Assembly (NCBI GenBank): GCA_902784435.1
Contig: CACZUR010000004.1
Coordinates: 35,425-99,424 of the forward strand
Direction: 5' to 3'
Length of the DNA: 64,000 bases
DNA from: an uncultured Bacteroidia bacterium
Lineage (GTDB): Bacteria > Bacteroidota > Bacteroidia > Bacteroidales > UBA932
A model generated the notes under the pieces. The model was not told where the DNA came from. It saw nothing but the letters and a program-made list of their open reading frames with translations, and did not search any database. This document shows, piece by piece, positions 15,721-24,103 of the stretch (position 1 is the stretch's first letter; every line of letters begins with the position of its first letter). Both the position numbers and the translations under genes were made by a program.

Positions 15721-16722
15721 ATGAAAACGAACACGTTTACAGCCATTGCCGTCCTGGCGCTGATCCTGGCGGCCGCTTGCACGCCCAAGGAGTCCTGGGT
15801 AAAAGTGGAAGGAAACCATTTCGTAGACCCCGAGGGGAAGGAACTGGTGTTCCGCGGACTCTGTTTCTCGGATCCCGTGAAACTGGTCCGGGAAGGCCAG
15901 TGGAGCGAACGCTATTTCCAGGAGGCGGCTGCCTGGGGCGCCAACATCGTGCGTTTCGCCGTCCATCCCACCAACCTGAATTCCCTGGGCTGGGAGGAGA
16001 CCTTCCAGGCCATGGACCAGGGCATCGCCTGGGCCAAGCAGCACGGAATGTACGTGATCATGGACTGGCATTCCATCGGCAATCTGAAGGAGGAAAAGTA
16101 CACTTCGCCCATGTACAACACCACAAAGGAAGAAACCTTCAAGTTCTGGCGCACGGTGGCCCGGCGCTACAAGGACGAACCTACGGTGGCTTTGTACGAA
16201 CTGTTCAACGAGCCCACCGTGACGGCTGAGGGCGTGGGGGACTGCAGCTGGAGCGAATGGAAAGAGATGCAGGAACAGCTCATCGACACGGTGCGCACTT
16301 ACAATCCCCACGCCATCTGCCTGTGCGCCGGATTCAACTGGGCATACGACCTCACGCCGGTAGCCAGGGAACCCATCGCCCGGGAGAACATCGCTTACGT
16401 TTCCCATCCCTATCCGATGAAGCGTTCCCAGCCCTGGGAGGAGCAGTGGGAGCAGGACTTCGGCTTTGTGGCCGATACCTACCCCGTCATCTGCACGGAA
16501 ATCGGCTTCTGCCTGGCGGACGAGCCGGGTGCCCATATCCCCGTCATGTCCACGGACGTTTACGGCGAGCATATTACCAAGTATTTCGAGCAGAAGGGCA
16601 TCTCCTTCACCGTATGGTGCTTCGACACCAGCTGGTCGCCCATGCTCATCAGCGACTGGGATTTCACCCCCACTACCCAGGGCCGCTTCTTCAAGGCGTA
16701 CCTGCAGGGCAAAGCGCAGTGA
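15721..16722 (+). CDS. GH5-family endoglucanase lipoprotein
   Basis: 333-aa glycoside hydrolase family 5 (cellulase A-like) enzyme. The N-terminus MKTNTFTAIAVLALILAAAC is a lipoprotein signal ending at a lipobox Cys. The TIM barrel shows FRGLCFSDP, NIVRFAVHP, YVIMDWHS, the acid/base Glu in VALYELFNEPTV (~residue 162) and the nucleophile Glu in VICTEIGFC (~260), with the family Trp in FTVWCFDTSW. It would cut internal beta-1,4 bonds in glucans or mannans at the cell surface, supplying oligosaccharides to the GH3, epimerase and symporter of the 0-9 kb cluster. It is followed by two small genes of unknown role. Confidence 0.92.
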   Translation: MKTNTFTAIAVLALILAAACTPKESWVKVEGNHFVDPEGKELVFRGLCFSDPVKLVREGQWSERYFQEAAAWGANIVRFAVHPTNLNSLGWEETFQAMDQGIAWAKQHGMYVIMDWHSIGNLKEEKYTSPMYNTTKEETFKFWRTVARRYKDEPTVALYELFNEPTVTAEGVGDCSWSEWKEMQEQLIDTVRTYNPHAICLCAGFNWAYDLTPVAREPIARENIAYVSHPYPMKRSQPWEEQWEQDFGFVADTYPVICTEIGFCLADEPGAHIPVMSTDVYGEHITKYFEQKGISFTVWCFDTSWSPMLISDWDFTPTTQGRFFKAYLQGKAQ

Positions 16723-16724
16723 GT

Positions 16725-16823
16725 ATGCGGGACTTCAACGTAGGCATCGTCGGGGCCGGCTCCTTTGCCCGACGCTGGGGCGTCCGTTATCCCATGGACG
16801 AGCAAGATTACACCCTTTTATGA
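16725..16823 (+). CDS. Possible 32-aa small protein or fossil
   Basis: A 33-codon frame begins 2 nt after the GH5 stop codon and ends in an ATGA overlap with the next gene's start, an arrangement typical of translationally coupled genes. Its peptide starts MRDFNVGIVGAGSFARRWG, which resembles the first beta strand and glycine loop of an NAD-binding oxidoreductase, then stops. It could be a real microprotein, a coupling leader, or the decayed start of a Gfo/Idh-type gene. Confidence 0.3.
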   Translation: MRDFNVGIVGAGSFARRWGVRYPMDEQDYTLL

Positions 16824-17128
16824 ACCCGAAATTTCTGCTTGTTTCAGACCCGGCCCAACCCTTGGTGGGCACTTTCGTGTACGGCCTGGTGTATCAGCAC
16901 AAGGATCTGATCCGGGGCTATGTGAAAACCCACGGAGGCGGCTGGTATCACAAGGATGACAAGGCCAAGGTGATGACCCTCTACGGAAGTTCCGGGGATT
17001 ACGGTGAACCGGACTTCCGTTTCCTGGACCGCATTCCGCGGGAGCTCAAGGATTATACCTTCATTTACACGCCTTTCTGGGGCGCTCCTGAAAAGGAACT
17101 CTCCCTGGAAGGGGTGGAATGGTTCTAG
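16820..17128 (+). CDS. Conserved-looking 102-aa hypothetical protein
   Basis: A 102-aa cytosolic-looking protein I do not recognise. It is Gly-, Tyr- and Phe-rich (QHKDLIRGYVKTHGGGWYH, TLYGSSGDYGEPDFRFLD, FIYTPFWGAPE), without a signal peptide or cysteines, and reads like a compact beta-rich fold. The codon pattern fits coding sequence, and the start overlaps the preceding 32-codon frame by 4 nt. Its stop codon shares CTAG with the stop of the convergent msrA gene. Confidence 0.6.
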   Translation: MNPKFLLVSDPAQPLVGTFVYGLVYQHKDLIRGYVKTHGGGWYHKDDKAKVMTLYGSSGDYGEPDFRFLDRIPRELKDYTFIYTPFWGAPEKELSLEGVEWF

Positions 17129-18030
17129 ACCAGCCGGGCCAGGAGTTCCAGCCAGGCGGCATCTACGCTGTCGAAGGTGGCATACTGGTTATCGTCGATA
17201 TCCAGCACGGCGGTCACTTCCCCGTCTTGGTCAAAGACAGGCACCACAATCTCTGACTTGGATTCACTGCTGCAGGCAATGTGGCCGGGGAATTCCTCCA
17301 CGTCGGGAACCACCAGGGGCTTTTTCTGCTTCCAGGACGTGCCGCAGACCCCTTTCCCGAACCCGATGCGGAAACAGGCCGCCGTGCCCTGGAAGGGGCC
17401 CAGCACCAGCTGGCCGTCCATGACGCGGTAGAATCCCGTCCAGAAAAAGTGCATCTTGTGGGCGATAAGGGCGGAAAGGTTGGCCATGCGGGCCACGGTG
17501 TCGGGCTCGTCGCCCAGGTACAGCCGGGCATCCTGATACAGGCGCAGGTAGGCAAAGGTTTTCAGGGGAAGGTGGCAATAGCCTTCCGGATTCTTGTCCA
17601 GGTAATTCTGGTGGTATTCCTCCGCGGGATAGAAGTTTCGCAGCGGTTCTAGTTGCGTTACCAGCGGAACGCCCAGTTGGGCCGACACTTCCCGGAATAC
17701 GGCTTCTATCACGGGTCGGTCCTCGTCGGCCGTGTAAAACACGCCGCTGCGGTAGCGCGTGCCCTCGTCATGCCCCTGGCGGTTCAGGGTAAGGGGATCC
17801 GTGACGGTAAAGAACATCCGGGACAGGAAGGTGAGGCTCACCCGCTCCGGGTTATAGCGTACCCGGACGGTTTCGGCAAAGCCGGTGGTGTCGGTGTATA
17901 CTTCCTTGTACGTGGGGTTGGCGGTGTGGCCGTTGGCATAGCCGGGCATGGCCTCGCTTACGCCGTCCACGCCTTTGAAAAAATGCTCCACCCCCCAGAA
18001 GCAGCCGCCTGCAAAATAGATTTCCTTCAT
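17125..18030 (-). CDS. msrA: MsrA fused to GAF-type free Met-R-sulfoxide reductase
   Basis: 301-aa two-domain repair enzyme. Residues ~1-155 are peptide methionine (S)-sulfoxide reductase MsrA with the catalytic Cys10 in FAGGCFWGVEHFF and GYANGHTANPTYKEVYT, GHDEGTRYRSG, YHQNYL. Residues ~160-301 match the GAF-domain free methionine-(R)-sulfoxide reductase (YebR/fRMsr): HFFWTGFYRVMDGQLVLGPFQG, GVCGTSW and HIACSSESKSEIVVPVF carry the expected cysteines. A single chain could thus reduce protein-bound S- and free R-sulfoxides. The two activities are usually separate genes; the common Msr fusion is MsrA-MsrB. It starts 3 nt after the ettA stop codon, so the two are probably co-transcribed. Confidence 0.9.
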   Translation of the reverse strand: MKEIYFAGGCFWGVEHFFKGVDGVSEAMPGYANGHTANPTYKEVYTDTTGFAETVRVRYNPERVSLTFLSRMFFTVTDPLTLNRQGHDEGTRYRSGVFYTADEDRPVIEAVFREVSAQLGVPLVTQLEPLRNFYPAEEYHQNYLDKNPEGYCHLPLKTFAYLRLYQDARLYLGDEPDTVARMANLSALIAHKMHFFWTGFYRVMDGQLVLGPFQGTAACFRIGFGKGVCGTSWKQKKPLVVPDVEEFPGHIACSSESKSEIVVPVFDQDGEVTAVLDIDDNQYATFDSVDAAWLELLARLV

Positions 18031-18033
18031 GGA

Positions 18034-19713
18034 TTATTCCATTAACTTCTTGTATTTGAAACGTTTGGGAGCTGCATCCGGGCCCAGGCGCATCTTGCGG
18101 TTCTCTTCGTATTCCTGGTAGTTGCCCTCGAAGAAAACCACCTTTCCCTCGCCTTCGAAAGCCAGGATGTGCGTGGCGATACGGTCCAGGAACCAGCGGT
18201 CGTGGGAGACCACTACGGCACAGCCCGCAAAGCCGTCCAGGCCTTCTTCCAGGGCGCGGATGGTATTCACGTCCACGTCGTTGGTGGGCTCGTCCAGCAG
18301 GAGCACGTTGCCCTCGTCTTTCAGGGTGAGGGCCAGGTGCAGGCGGTTGCGTTCGCCGCCGGAGAGCACGCCGCACTTCTTTTCCTGGTCGGCCCCGGAG
18401 AAGTTGAAACGGGATACCCATGCGCGGGCATTCACGTCGCGGCCGCCCATGCGCACCCATTCGGAATTGCCGGCGATGGTCTCGTACACCGTCTTGTCCG
18501 GGTCGATGGAGCGGTGCTGCTGGTCCACATAGGATATCTTCACGGTTTCTCCGATCTCGATGCTGCCGCTGTCGGCCTGCTCGATGCCCATGATCAGGCG
18601 GAACAGCGTGGTTTTACCGGCACCGTTGGGGCCGATGACGCCCACGATGCCCGCCGGCGGCAGTTCGAAACTCAGATGCTCGAACAGGAGTTTGTCTCCG
18701 TAGGCCTTGGAAACATCCGTAAATTTGATCACTTTGTTGCCCAGGTGCGGGCCGTTGGGAATATAGATTTCCAGGTTGGCTTCCTTTTGTTTCGTGTCGG
18801 CCGATGCCAGTTTTTCGTAGGCGCCCAGACGGGCCTTCTGCTTGGCCTGGCGGGCCTTGGGGGCCATCCGCACCCATTCCAGCTCCCGTTCCAGGGTTTT
18901 GCGCCGCTTGCTCTCCGCCTTCTCTTCCTGGGCCAGGCGTTTGGTTTTCTGGTCCAGCCAGGAAGAGTAGTTGCCCTTCCAGGGAATGCCTTCGCCGCGG
19001 TCCAGTTCCAGGATCCAGCCGGCCACGTTGTCCAGGAAATAACGGTCGTGGGTGACGGCGATCACCGTGCCCTTGTACTGCTGCAGGTGGGCTTCCAGCC
19101 ACTGGATACTCTCCGTGTCCAGGTGGTTGGTGGGCTCGTCCAGCAGCAGGACATCCGGCTCCTGCAGCAGCAGGCGGCACAGGGCCACGCGGCGGCGCTC
19201 ACCGCCGGAGAGTTCCTTGATTTTCTGCTCCGGGGGCGGGCACTGGAGGGCATCCATGGCGCGCTCCAGTTTGGCGTCTATCTCCCAGCCGTTCACATGG
19301 TCGATCTGCTCGGTGAGTTCCCCCTGGCGCTCGATGAGGCGGTTCATCTCGTCCTCGTCCATGGGCTCCATAAACTTCAGGGAAATCTCGTTATACTCCT
19401 GCAGGATGTCCATGACTTCCTGGACGCCCTCCTGCACCACTTCCAGCACCGTTTTTTCGGGATCCATCTGCGGTTCCTGCTCCAGGTAGCCCACGCTGTA
19501 GCCGGGCGCCCATACCACCTCTCCGCGGGAGGCCTTTTCCACGCCGGCGATAATCTTGAGGAGCGTAGATTTACCGGCACCGTTCAGGCCCAGGATGCCA
19601 ATCTTGGCCCCGTAGAAGAAGCCCAGGTAAATGTCTTTGAGAATGACTTTGTTGTTGTGGGGCAGAATCTTGCTCACCCCGTTCATGGAGAAGATAATCT
19701 TTTCGTCGGCCAT
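18034..19713 (-). CDS. ettA: Energy-dependent translational throttle protein (ABC-F)
   Basis: 559-aa soluble ABC-F ATPase with two nucleotide-binding domains and no membrane segments. NBD1 has GLNGAGKST and LSGGERRRVALCRLLL, NBD2 has GPNGAGKTT and LSGGERNRLHLALTL; both Walker B motifs are LLLDEPTN. Between them lies the charged linker helix region (KRLAQEEKAESKRRKTLERELEW). Size and layout match EttA, which binds the ribosomal E site and gates early elongation by the ATP/ADP ratio. The start at 19713 (MADEKIIF) is favoured because TATCTTTG lies just upstream; a longer in-frame extension would begin inside the neighbouring hairpin. Confidence 0.93.
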   Translation of the reverse strand: MADEKIIFSMNGVSKILPHNNKVILKDIYLGFFYGAKIGILGLNGAGKSTLLKIIAGVEKASRGEVVWAPGYSVGYLEQEPQMDPEKTVLEVVQEGVQEVMDILQEYNEISLKFMEPMDEDEMNRLIERQGELTEQIDHVNGWEIDAKLERAMDALQCPPPEQKIKELSGGERRRVALCRLLLQEPDVLLLDEPTNHLDTESIQWLEAHLQQYKGTVIAVTHDRYFLDNVAGWILELDRGEGIPWKGNYSSWLDQKTKRLAQEEKAESKRRKTLERELEWVRMAPKARQAKQKARLGAYEKLASADTKQKEANLEIYIPNGPHLGNKVIKFTDVSKAYGDKLLFEHLSFELPPAGIVGVIGPNGAGKTTLFRLIMGIEQADSGSIEIGETVKISYVDQQHRSIDPDKTVYETIAGNSEWVRMGGRDVNARAWVSRFNFSGADQEKKCGVLSGGERNRLHLALTLKDEGNVLLLDEPTNDVDVNTIRALEEGLDGFAGCAVVVSHDRWFLDRIATHILAFEGEGKVVFFEGNYQEYEENRKMRLGPDAAPKRFKYKKLME

Positions 19714-19729
19714 AAAATAACTGTTTGCG

Positions 19730-19737
19730 CAAAGATA
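19730..19737 (-). promoter_or_regulatory. -7 promoter element of ettA
   Basis: CAAAGATA reads TATCTTTG on the minus strand, 16 nt upstream of the ettA start codon. It supports the shorter start. Confidence 0.7.
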
Positions 19738-19740
19738 CAA

Positions 19741-19769
19741 TTTTCCCGGAGAATAACAGTCCGGGGAAA
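19741..19769. terminator. Hairpin after the serine hydrolase gene
   Basis: TTTTCCCGGA (19741-19750) and TCCGGGGAAA (19760-19769) pair over 10 bp with one mismatch, just past the stop codon at 19772. There is no T-run on the minus strand, so it is a weak terminator candidate separating this operon from ettA. Confidence 0.4.
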
Positions 19770-19771
19770 GG

Positions 19772-21058
19772 CTATTTCCGGAACAGGTCACGGGACGGGA
19801 GCTGCGAGGAAAAGCGCCCGCGGAGGTTCTGGAACAGCTGGGCGGTGTTGCGGGTAAAGCGCGAGCCCCGCCAGGCCGACGTGTTGGTGATCAGGATCCA
19901 CATCTCTCCGTCCGGGTATACCTTAATCAGGGCCGATGTCCCGGAAAAGGAGCCCGTACGTGTCCATTCCCCGTCCGGGCGGCAGTCCAGCCAGCCCAGG
20001 GCGAAGGTGTCGTCGTCAAAGTAGGCGGTCATCTGCTGCACGGTGAACGGGTCCAGGATGTCCGGGACGGGCCCGTGGCCGTCGATGGCGCACACCAGCC
20101 GGGCCAGTTCCAGCGTGGACCCTACCCAGCCGCCGGCCCCGTACAGGCCGGAGATGTGGTTGCCGCCATAGCACTTTTCCACCGAGGCGAAGCGGCCGTC
20201 AAAAGAAGGCCCTGGCTCGGCTTCCGGATGCATGTAATAGCGGGACTCCCCGGGCAGGCGGTCTTTCAGGTAGTCTCCCCCCAGGGCGAAGTGATGGCAC
20301 AGGGCTTTTTCAAACACCTCCTGCTGCATGAATTCCTCGTAGGGGAGGCCGGACACTCTTTCAATGACCAGCGACAGCAGCAGGTACCCGAAATTGGAGT
20401 ATTCCTGGTCTGTGCCGGGCTGGAAGGAGAGCCGTTTGGCCACTTCCTTCCGGACCAGGTAGTCCGGGGTGGGCGGGGCGCTCAGCCCCCACTGGCGCAT
20501 CAGGCGCAGGGTGCCGAACATGACGTCACCGCCGCGGGCCGAAAATCCGGCCTGGTGCCGCAGCAGATGTTCCACTGTCATCTCGTAATAACGGTCGTCG
20601 CGGATGCAGGCGTCATACTCGTTCAGGACGCCCAGGGGGCCGAAAACCGGGGTTTCCAGGAACACTTTCCCCTGGTCCTGCAAGCGCATGATCCCGATGG
20701 CGGTGAGGAGTTTGGAAACGGAGGCCATCCGGAGGCGCACTTCGGGCGTCATGGGCTGGTTGGTGTCGGCCTGTCCGTAACCGCGGGCATACAGCAGGGA
20801 GTCGTTCCGGACAATGGACAGGGAGGCGCCCCGGAGGCTCCAGAACTGCAGGAAACTGTCGATGGCGTGATCCATCGCGGGCAGCGAGGACAGCTCGTTG
20901 GTAATGCTGCCGTCGTGCAGGTCTGTTTTCCAGTTCACCGGAATCTCCGGCGCCGGGGCCGCATCGCGGACGGCCCGCTGCTTCCCGCGTACAAGGTACA
21001 CCGAAACCGCCGCCAGCAGCAGCGGAAGCACGAAATAGGCCAGGCGGAAGGGCCTCAC
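19772..21058 (-). CDS. Serine hydrolase, beta-lactamase/PBP4* family
   Basis: 428-aa class C beta-lactamase-like hydrolase with an N-terminal hydrophobic anchor (LAYFVLPLLLAAVSVYLV). The catalytic S-x-x-K is in RMASVSKLLTAIG (~residue 114), the Tyr-x-Asn motif is YSNFGYLLL, and a third-motif-like TRTGSFSGTS lies near the C-terminus. Such proteins act as DD-peptidases, esterases or D-amino-acid peptidases in the periplasm; a true beta-lactamase role is not implied. It overlaps the preceding kinase-like gene by 4 nt and ends the six-gene minus-strand operon. Confidence 0.88.
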   Translation of the reverse strand: MRPFRLAYFVLPLLLAAVSVYLVRGKQRAVRDAAPAPEIPVNWKTDLHDGSITNELSSLPAMDHAIDSFLQFWSLRGASLSIVRNDSLLYARGYGQADTNQPMTPEVRLRMASVSKLLTAIGIMRLQDQGKVFLETPVFGPLGVLNEYDACIRDDRYYEMTVEHLLRHQAGFSARGGDVMFGTLRLMRQWGLSAPPTPDYLVRKEVAKRLSFQPGTDQEYSNFGYLLLSLVIERVSGLPYEEFMQQEVFEKALCHHFALGGDYLKDRLPGESRYYMHPEAEPGPSFDGRFASVEKCYGGNHISGLYGAGGWVGSTLELARLVCAIDGHGPVPDILDPFTVQQMTAYFDDDTFALGWLDCRPDGEWTRTGSFSGTSALIKVYPDGEMWILITNTSAWRGSRFTRNTAQLFQNLRGRFSSQLPSRDLFRK

Positions 21059-21663
21059 TTGACCAGGCCGGCTTTCCGGCCGAAGTCGATGATCAGCTGC
21101 GCCGTACCGTCAATCCCCAGCACGGAACTGTCTACGCACAGGTTGTAGTTGGAGGCCTGCCCCCAGTTGCCGAATGTGTAGTAGTTGTAGTAAGTTTCCC
21201 GGGTGCGGTCTTTGCGGCGCATCAGTTTTTCTGCCTCGGAGGCATCCAGGTTTTCCAGGCTTACCAGTCGCTGGATGCGGTATTCTTCCGGTGCCCCGAT
21301 GAAGACATCCAGGCTGGGAATGTCCCGGAGGATATAGTCTGCACAGCGGCCGATGAAGATGGCATCCCCTTTCTCTGCAATGCCGCGGATGACCTCGCTC
21401 TGGATCTTGAACAGCATGTCGTCGGTCACATAGCCGCTTTCCATGGGGCCCATGCGCCCGGAAGAGAAGAAACTGGACAGGGAGAACAGCCCGGGTTTCT
21501 TTTCGGTCTGTTCAAATACGCTGCGGGAATAGCCGCTTTTCTCGGCCGCCTCGGAGATGAGCTGGTTGTCGTAGAAGGGAATGCCCAGGATTTTGCCGAT
21601 GGCCTGGCCTACGTAGCCGCCACCGCTGCCGAAAGACCGGCCTATGGTGATGATGGTATGCAT
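21055..21663 (-). CDS. Cytidylate kinase-like family protein
   Basis: 202-aa P-loop protein of the cytidylate-kinase-like family. The phosphate loop is ITIGRSFGSGGGYVG near the N-terminus, followed by FYDNQLISEAAEKSGYS, AIFIGRCADYIL and the lid region MRRKDRTRETYYNYYTF. It is not the housekeeping CMP kinase but the related family common in Bacteroidota and Clostridia, whose substrate is unknown. I use ATG 21663 (MHTIITIG); a longer start would run into the MATE gene 5 nt away. It lies within the nrnA-FKBP-MATE-hydrolase operon. Confidence 0.85.
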   Translation of the reverse strand: MHTIITIGRSFGSGGGYVGQAIGKILGIPFYDNQLISEAAEKSGYSRSVFEQTEKKPGLFSLSSFFSSGRMGPMESGYVTDDMLFKIQSEVIRGIAEKGDAIFIGRCADYILRDIPSLDVFIGAPEEYRIQRLVSLENLDASEAEKLMRRKDRTRETYYNYYTFGNWGQASNYNLCVDSSVLGIDGTAQLIIDFGRKAGLVK

Positions 21664-21667
21664 AGCG

Positions 21668-23068
21668 CTAGATTTGACTGCCAAGGATGGAAGGGTCCTC
21701 CCCATCCTTGAGTTTGCCCAGTTTTACCAGCAGCTGCCAGCCCAGAATGGCCGTAATGACGGCTGCGATGGTGTCGGAGATGGGGAAACTGTACCAGACG
21801 CCCACTTCCGACTCCAGGAGTGCGGGCAGCAGGTAGATACAGGGAAGCAGGAACAGCAGCTGCCGGGACAGGGACAGGAAAATGGATTTCCGGACCATAC
21901 CCAGGCACTGGAACAGGTTGGTGGTCACCATCTGGAAGCCCACGATGGGGAACACGATATTCATCATGCGCAAGCCCCGGGAGGCTTTTTCGATGAGGAT
22001 GGGATCGTTGGTGAAGATTTTCACCACGGGCACCGGGAAGAATACGGAAGCCACGAAACCCAGGAAGGTGACCAGGGTGGCCCACATGGCCGTTTTCAGG
22101 TATACTTCCCGCACGCGGCCGTATTGCCGGGCTCCGTAGTTGTAGCCCGCAATGGGCTGCATGCCCTGGTTGAAGCCGAATACGATCATGACAAACAGGA
22201 AGGTAATCCGGTTCACGATGCCGTAGGCACCGATGGCCAGGTCTCCGCCCCATTTTACCAGCTGCTGGTTGATGAACAGCACCACTATACAGCTGGCCAG
22301 GTTCATCAGGAAGGGACCGAGCCCGATGGACAGGGAGTCCTTGGCGATGCGCCAGTCTACCCGGAACATGTGGATGGAGCGGGGGAGGTGCAGGAAGCGC
22401 TCCGGATTCAGGAAATACCACAGGGTGTAGCTCAGCGACATCAGCTGGCACAGCACGGTGGCGATGGCGGCCCCGCGGATGCCCATTCCCAGCACAAAGA
22501 TGAAGATGGGGTCCAGGATGGCGTTGGAAATGACGGTGAACAGCGTCAGGCCCATGGCCAGTTTGGGATTTCCGGAACTTCGGACCACGCTGTTGAGGCC
22601 GAAGTACAGGTGCGTGACCACATTGCCAAGGGCAATGATGGCCATATAGTCCCTGGCAAAGGGCAGGGTGGCGTCGCTGGCACCGAAAAAGCGCAGGATG
22701 GGATCCATCCACACCAGGCACACGAAGGTGAACAGGAGGCCCGTAATGATGTTCAGGGTAATCTCGTTGGAGAGGACCTTGCCGGCCACCTTGTAGTTCT
22801 TCTGGCCCAGCAGCACGGAAATCATGGTAGAGGCGCCCACGCCCACCAGGGTTCCCAGGGCTGTGGAGATGTTCATCAGAGGAAAGGTGATGGCCAGGCC
22901 GGCGATGGACAGCGACCCCACATCGGGGATGTGGCCGATGTAGATGCTGTCTACCATATTGTACAGGGAAGACGCCGTCATGGCAATGATGCCGGGAACG
23001 GCATATTGCCGGATGAGGGCGTTGATGGGCTTGGTGCCCAGCTCGGTAGGGACTGCTCCGCTGGCCAT
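21668..23068 (-). CDS. MATE family efflux transporter
   Basis: 466-aa integral membrane protein with about 12 transmembrane segments. The N-terminal pattern PINALIRQYAVPGIIAM with YNMVDSIYIGH and the second-half repeat FNQGMQPIAGYNYGA are diagnostic of the MATE (MepA-like) group of Na+ or H+ antiporters that export cationic drugs or metabolites. It starts 3 nt downstream of the FKBP gene stop codon. The real substrate cannot be told from sequence. Confidence 0.93.
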   Translation of the reverse strand: MASGAVPTELGTKPINALIRQYAVPGIIAMTASSLYNMVDSIYIGHIPDVGSLSIAGLAITFPLMNISTALGTLVGVGASTMISVLLGQKNYKVAGKVLSNEITLNIITGLLFTFVCLVWMDPILRFFGASDATLPFARDYMAIIALGNVVTHLYFGLNSVVRSSGNPKLAMGLTLFTVISNAILDPIFIFVLGMGIRGAAIATVLCQLMSLSYTLWYFLNPERFLHLPRSIHMFRVDWRIAKDSLSIGLGPFLMNLASCIVVLFINQQLVKWGGDLAIGAYGIVNRITFLFVMIVFGFNQGMQPIAGYNYGARQYGRVREVYLKTAMWATLVTFLGFVASVFFPVPVVKIFTNDPILIEKASRGLRMMNIVFPIVGFQMVTTNLFQCLGMVRKSIFLSLSRQLLFLLPCIYLLPALLESEVGVWYSFPISDTIAAVITAILGWQLLVKLGKLKDGEDPSILGSQI

Positions 23069-23071
23069 AGG

Positions 23072-24103
23072 CTATTCTGCCATGACTTCCAGCTCAAAGA
23101 TCAGGGGTGCGTAACCGGGGATGGAGGCACCCTTGCCGGAAGAACCGTAGCCGTGGGTGGAGGTGAACAGCACGGTGGCCTTCTGACCTTTGTATTTGAG
23201 CAGATACAGGGCGCCCTTGAAGCCGTTGATGAGGCTGCTGCTGCCGCCGAGGGTCACGTTGTCATAGGCAGAGGCCTGGACGATGGCCACCGTGGTGTAG
23301 GCGGCGGCGCTGTTATACAGCCCCGCGTCCTTGGCCACTTTTTCCACGGTGGTGTCAAATACCTGGCCGTTCAGGAGTTTGCCGGTATAGTTGAGCTGGA
23401 ACGTTTCTCCGGCCTTGATGGGCTCCTGGTCCCCGAAGGCCGAGACGTCGCTGATGAAATAGAATTTGCCGTCGGGCTCTTCGTCCGTCACATAGGAGAC
23501 GGGCTGGACGGAAGTGCCATAATGGCTGGTCACATACTGGGCCAACTGCTGTTTTTCCACTTGGTCCACATCGGCCGTCTGTCCTTGCAGGCCGATGGTG
23601 TATTCCAGATGCGTAGAGGAGGTGCAGGCCGCCAGGTATTTCTCCTCGCTGCCCAGCCGGCTGGTGGTAAGCATCCAGGCGGGGATGACCGCCTTGCGGG
23701 TGCCGCCCAGACGCATGCCGCTGAGCATGGCGTCGATGCCGGCAAAGCTGATGCCTTCGCCCATGGCCATCCATTTGGGGCCGTAGTAGTTGGCGGGAGA
23801 ATAGGTGCCCAGCTGCTGGGCCAGCGCCTTGTCTGTGGTGGAGGTGACGGTGCCGCCGCCCAGGGCGCGGATGGTGACATCGGCCAGGATGTAATCCAGG
23901 CTCTTGTCCCAGGCTTCGCCGCTGCCGGGTGTGTCTTCCAGGATATAGATGCCGTCTGCGTTTTTGGGTACGTTGGGATAGACGGCCTTCATGTACAGGT
24001 CCAGGTATTCTTTGGCTTCCTGGCCGCTGGTGGTTTCCGTCTTCTGTTCGCAGGCCGCTGCAACCAGGCAGAGGGCCATCAGGAGCAATACTTTCTTATT
24101 CAT
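23072..24103 (-). CDS. FKBP-type peptidyl-prolyl isomerase lipoprotein
   Basis: 343-aa lipoprotein (MNKKVLLLMALCLVAAAC, lipobox Cys at ~18). There are two FKBP-like segments: an N-terminal one around residues 50-190, which appears diverged, and a C-terminal one (AGETFQLNYTGKLLNGQVFDTT, then INGFKGALYLLKYKGQKATVLF and YGSSGKGASIPGYAPLIFELEV) that keeps the classic FKBP signature. It probably assists folding of periplasmic or outer-membrane proteins, like GldI-type isomerases of the phylum. It overlaps the preceding FKBP-like gene by 8 nt. Confidence 0.9.
   Translation of the reverse strand: MNKKVLLLMALCLVAAACEQKTETTSGQEAKEYLDLYMKAVYPNVPKNADGIYILEDTPGSGEAWDKSLDYILADVTIRALGGGTVTSTTDKALAQQLGTYSPANYYGPKWMAMGEGISFAGIDAMLSGMRLGGTRKAVIPAWMLTTSRLGSEEKYLAACTSSTHLEYTIGLQGQTADVDQVEKQQLAQYVTSHYGTSVQPVSYVTDEEPDGKFYFISDVSAFGDQEPIKAGETFQLNYTGKLLNGQVFDTTVEKVAKDAGLYNSAAAYTTVAIVQASAYDNVTLGGSSSLINGFKGALYLLKYKGQKATVLFTSTHGYGSSGKGASIPGYAPLIFELEVMAE

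Noticed and set aside
16466-16819. N-terminal extension of the 102-aa gene back into GH5
   Set aside because: The extension is out of frame with GH5 and has no protein-like pattern; the ATG at 16820 is the natural start.
19772-21058. Antibiotic-resistance beta-lactamase
   Set aside because: The fold and SxxK motif match the broad serine hydrolase/PBP4* family with a membrane anchor; nothing points to a specific resistance enzyme.
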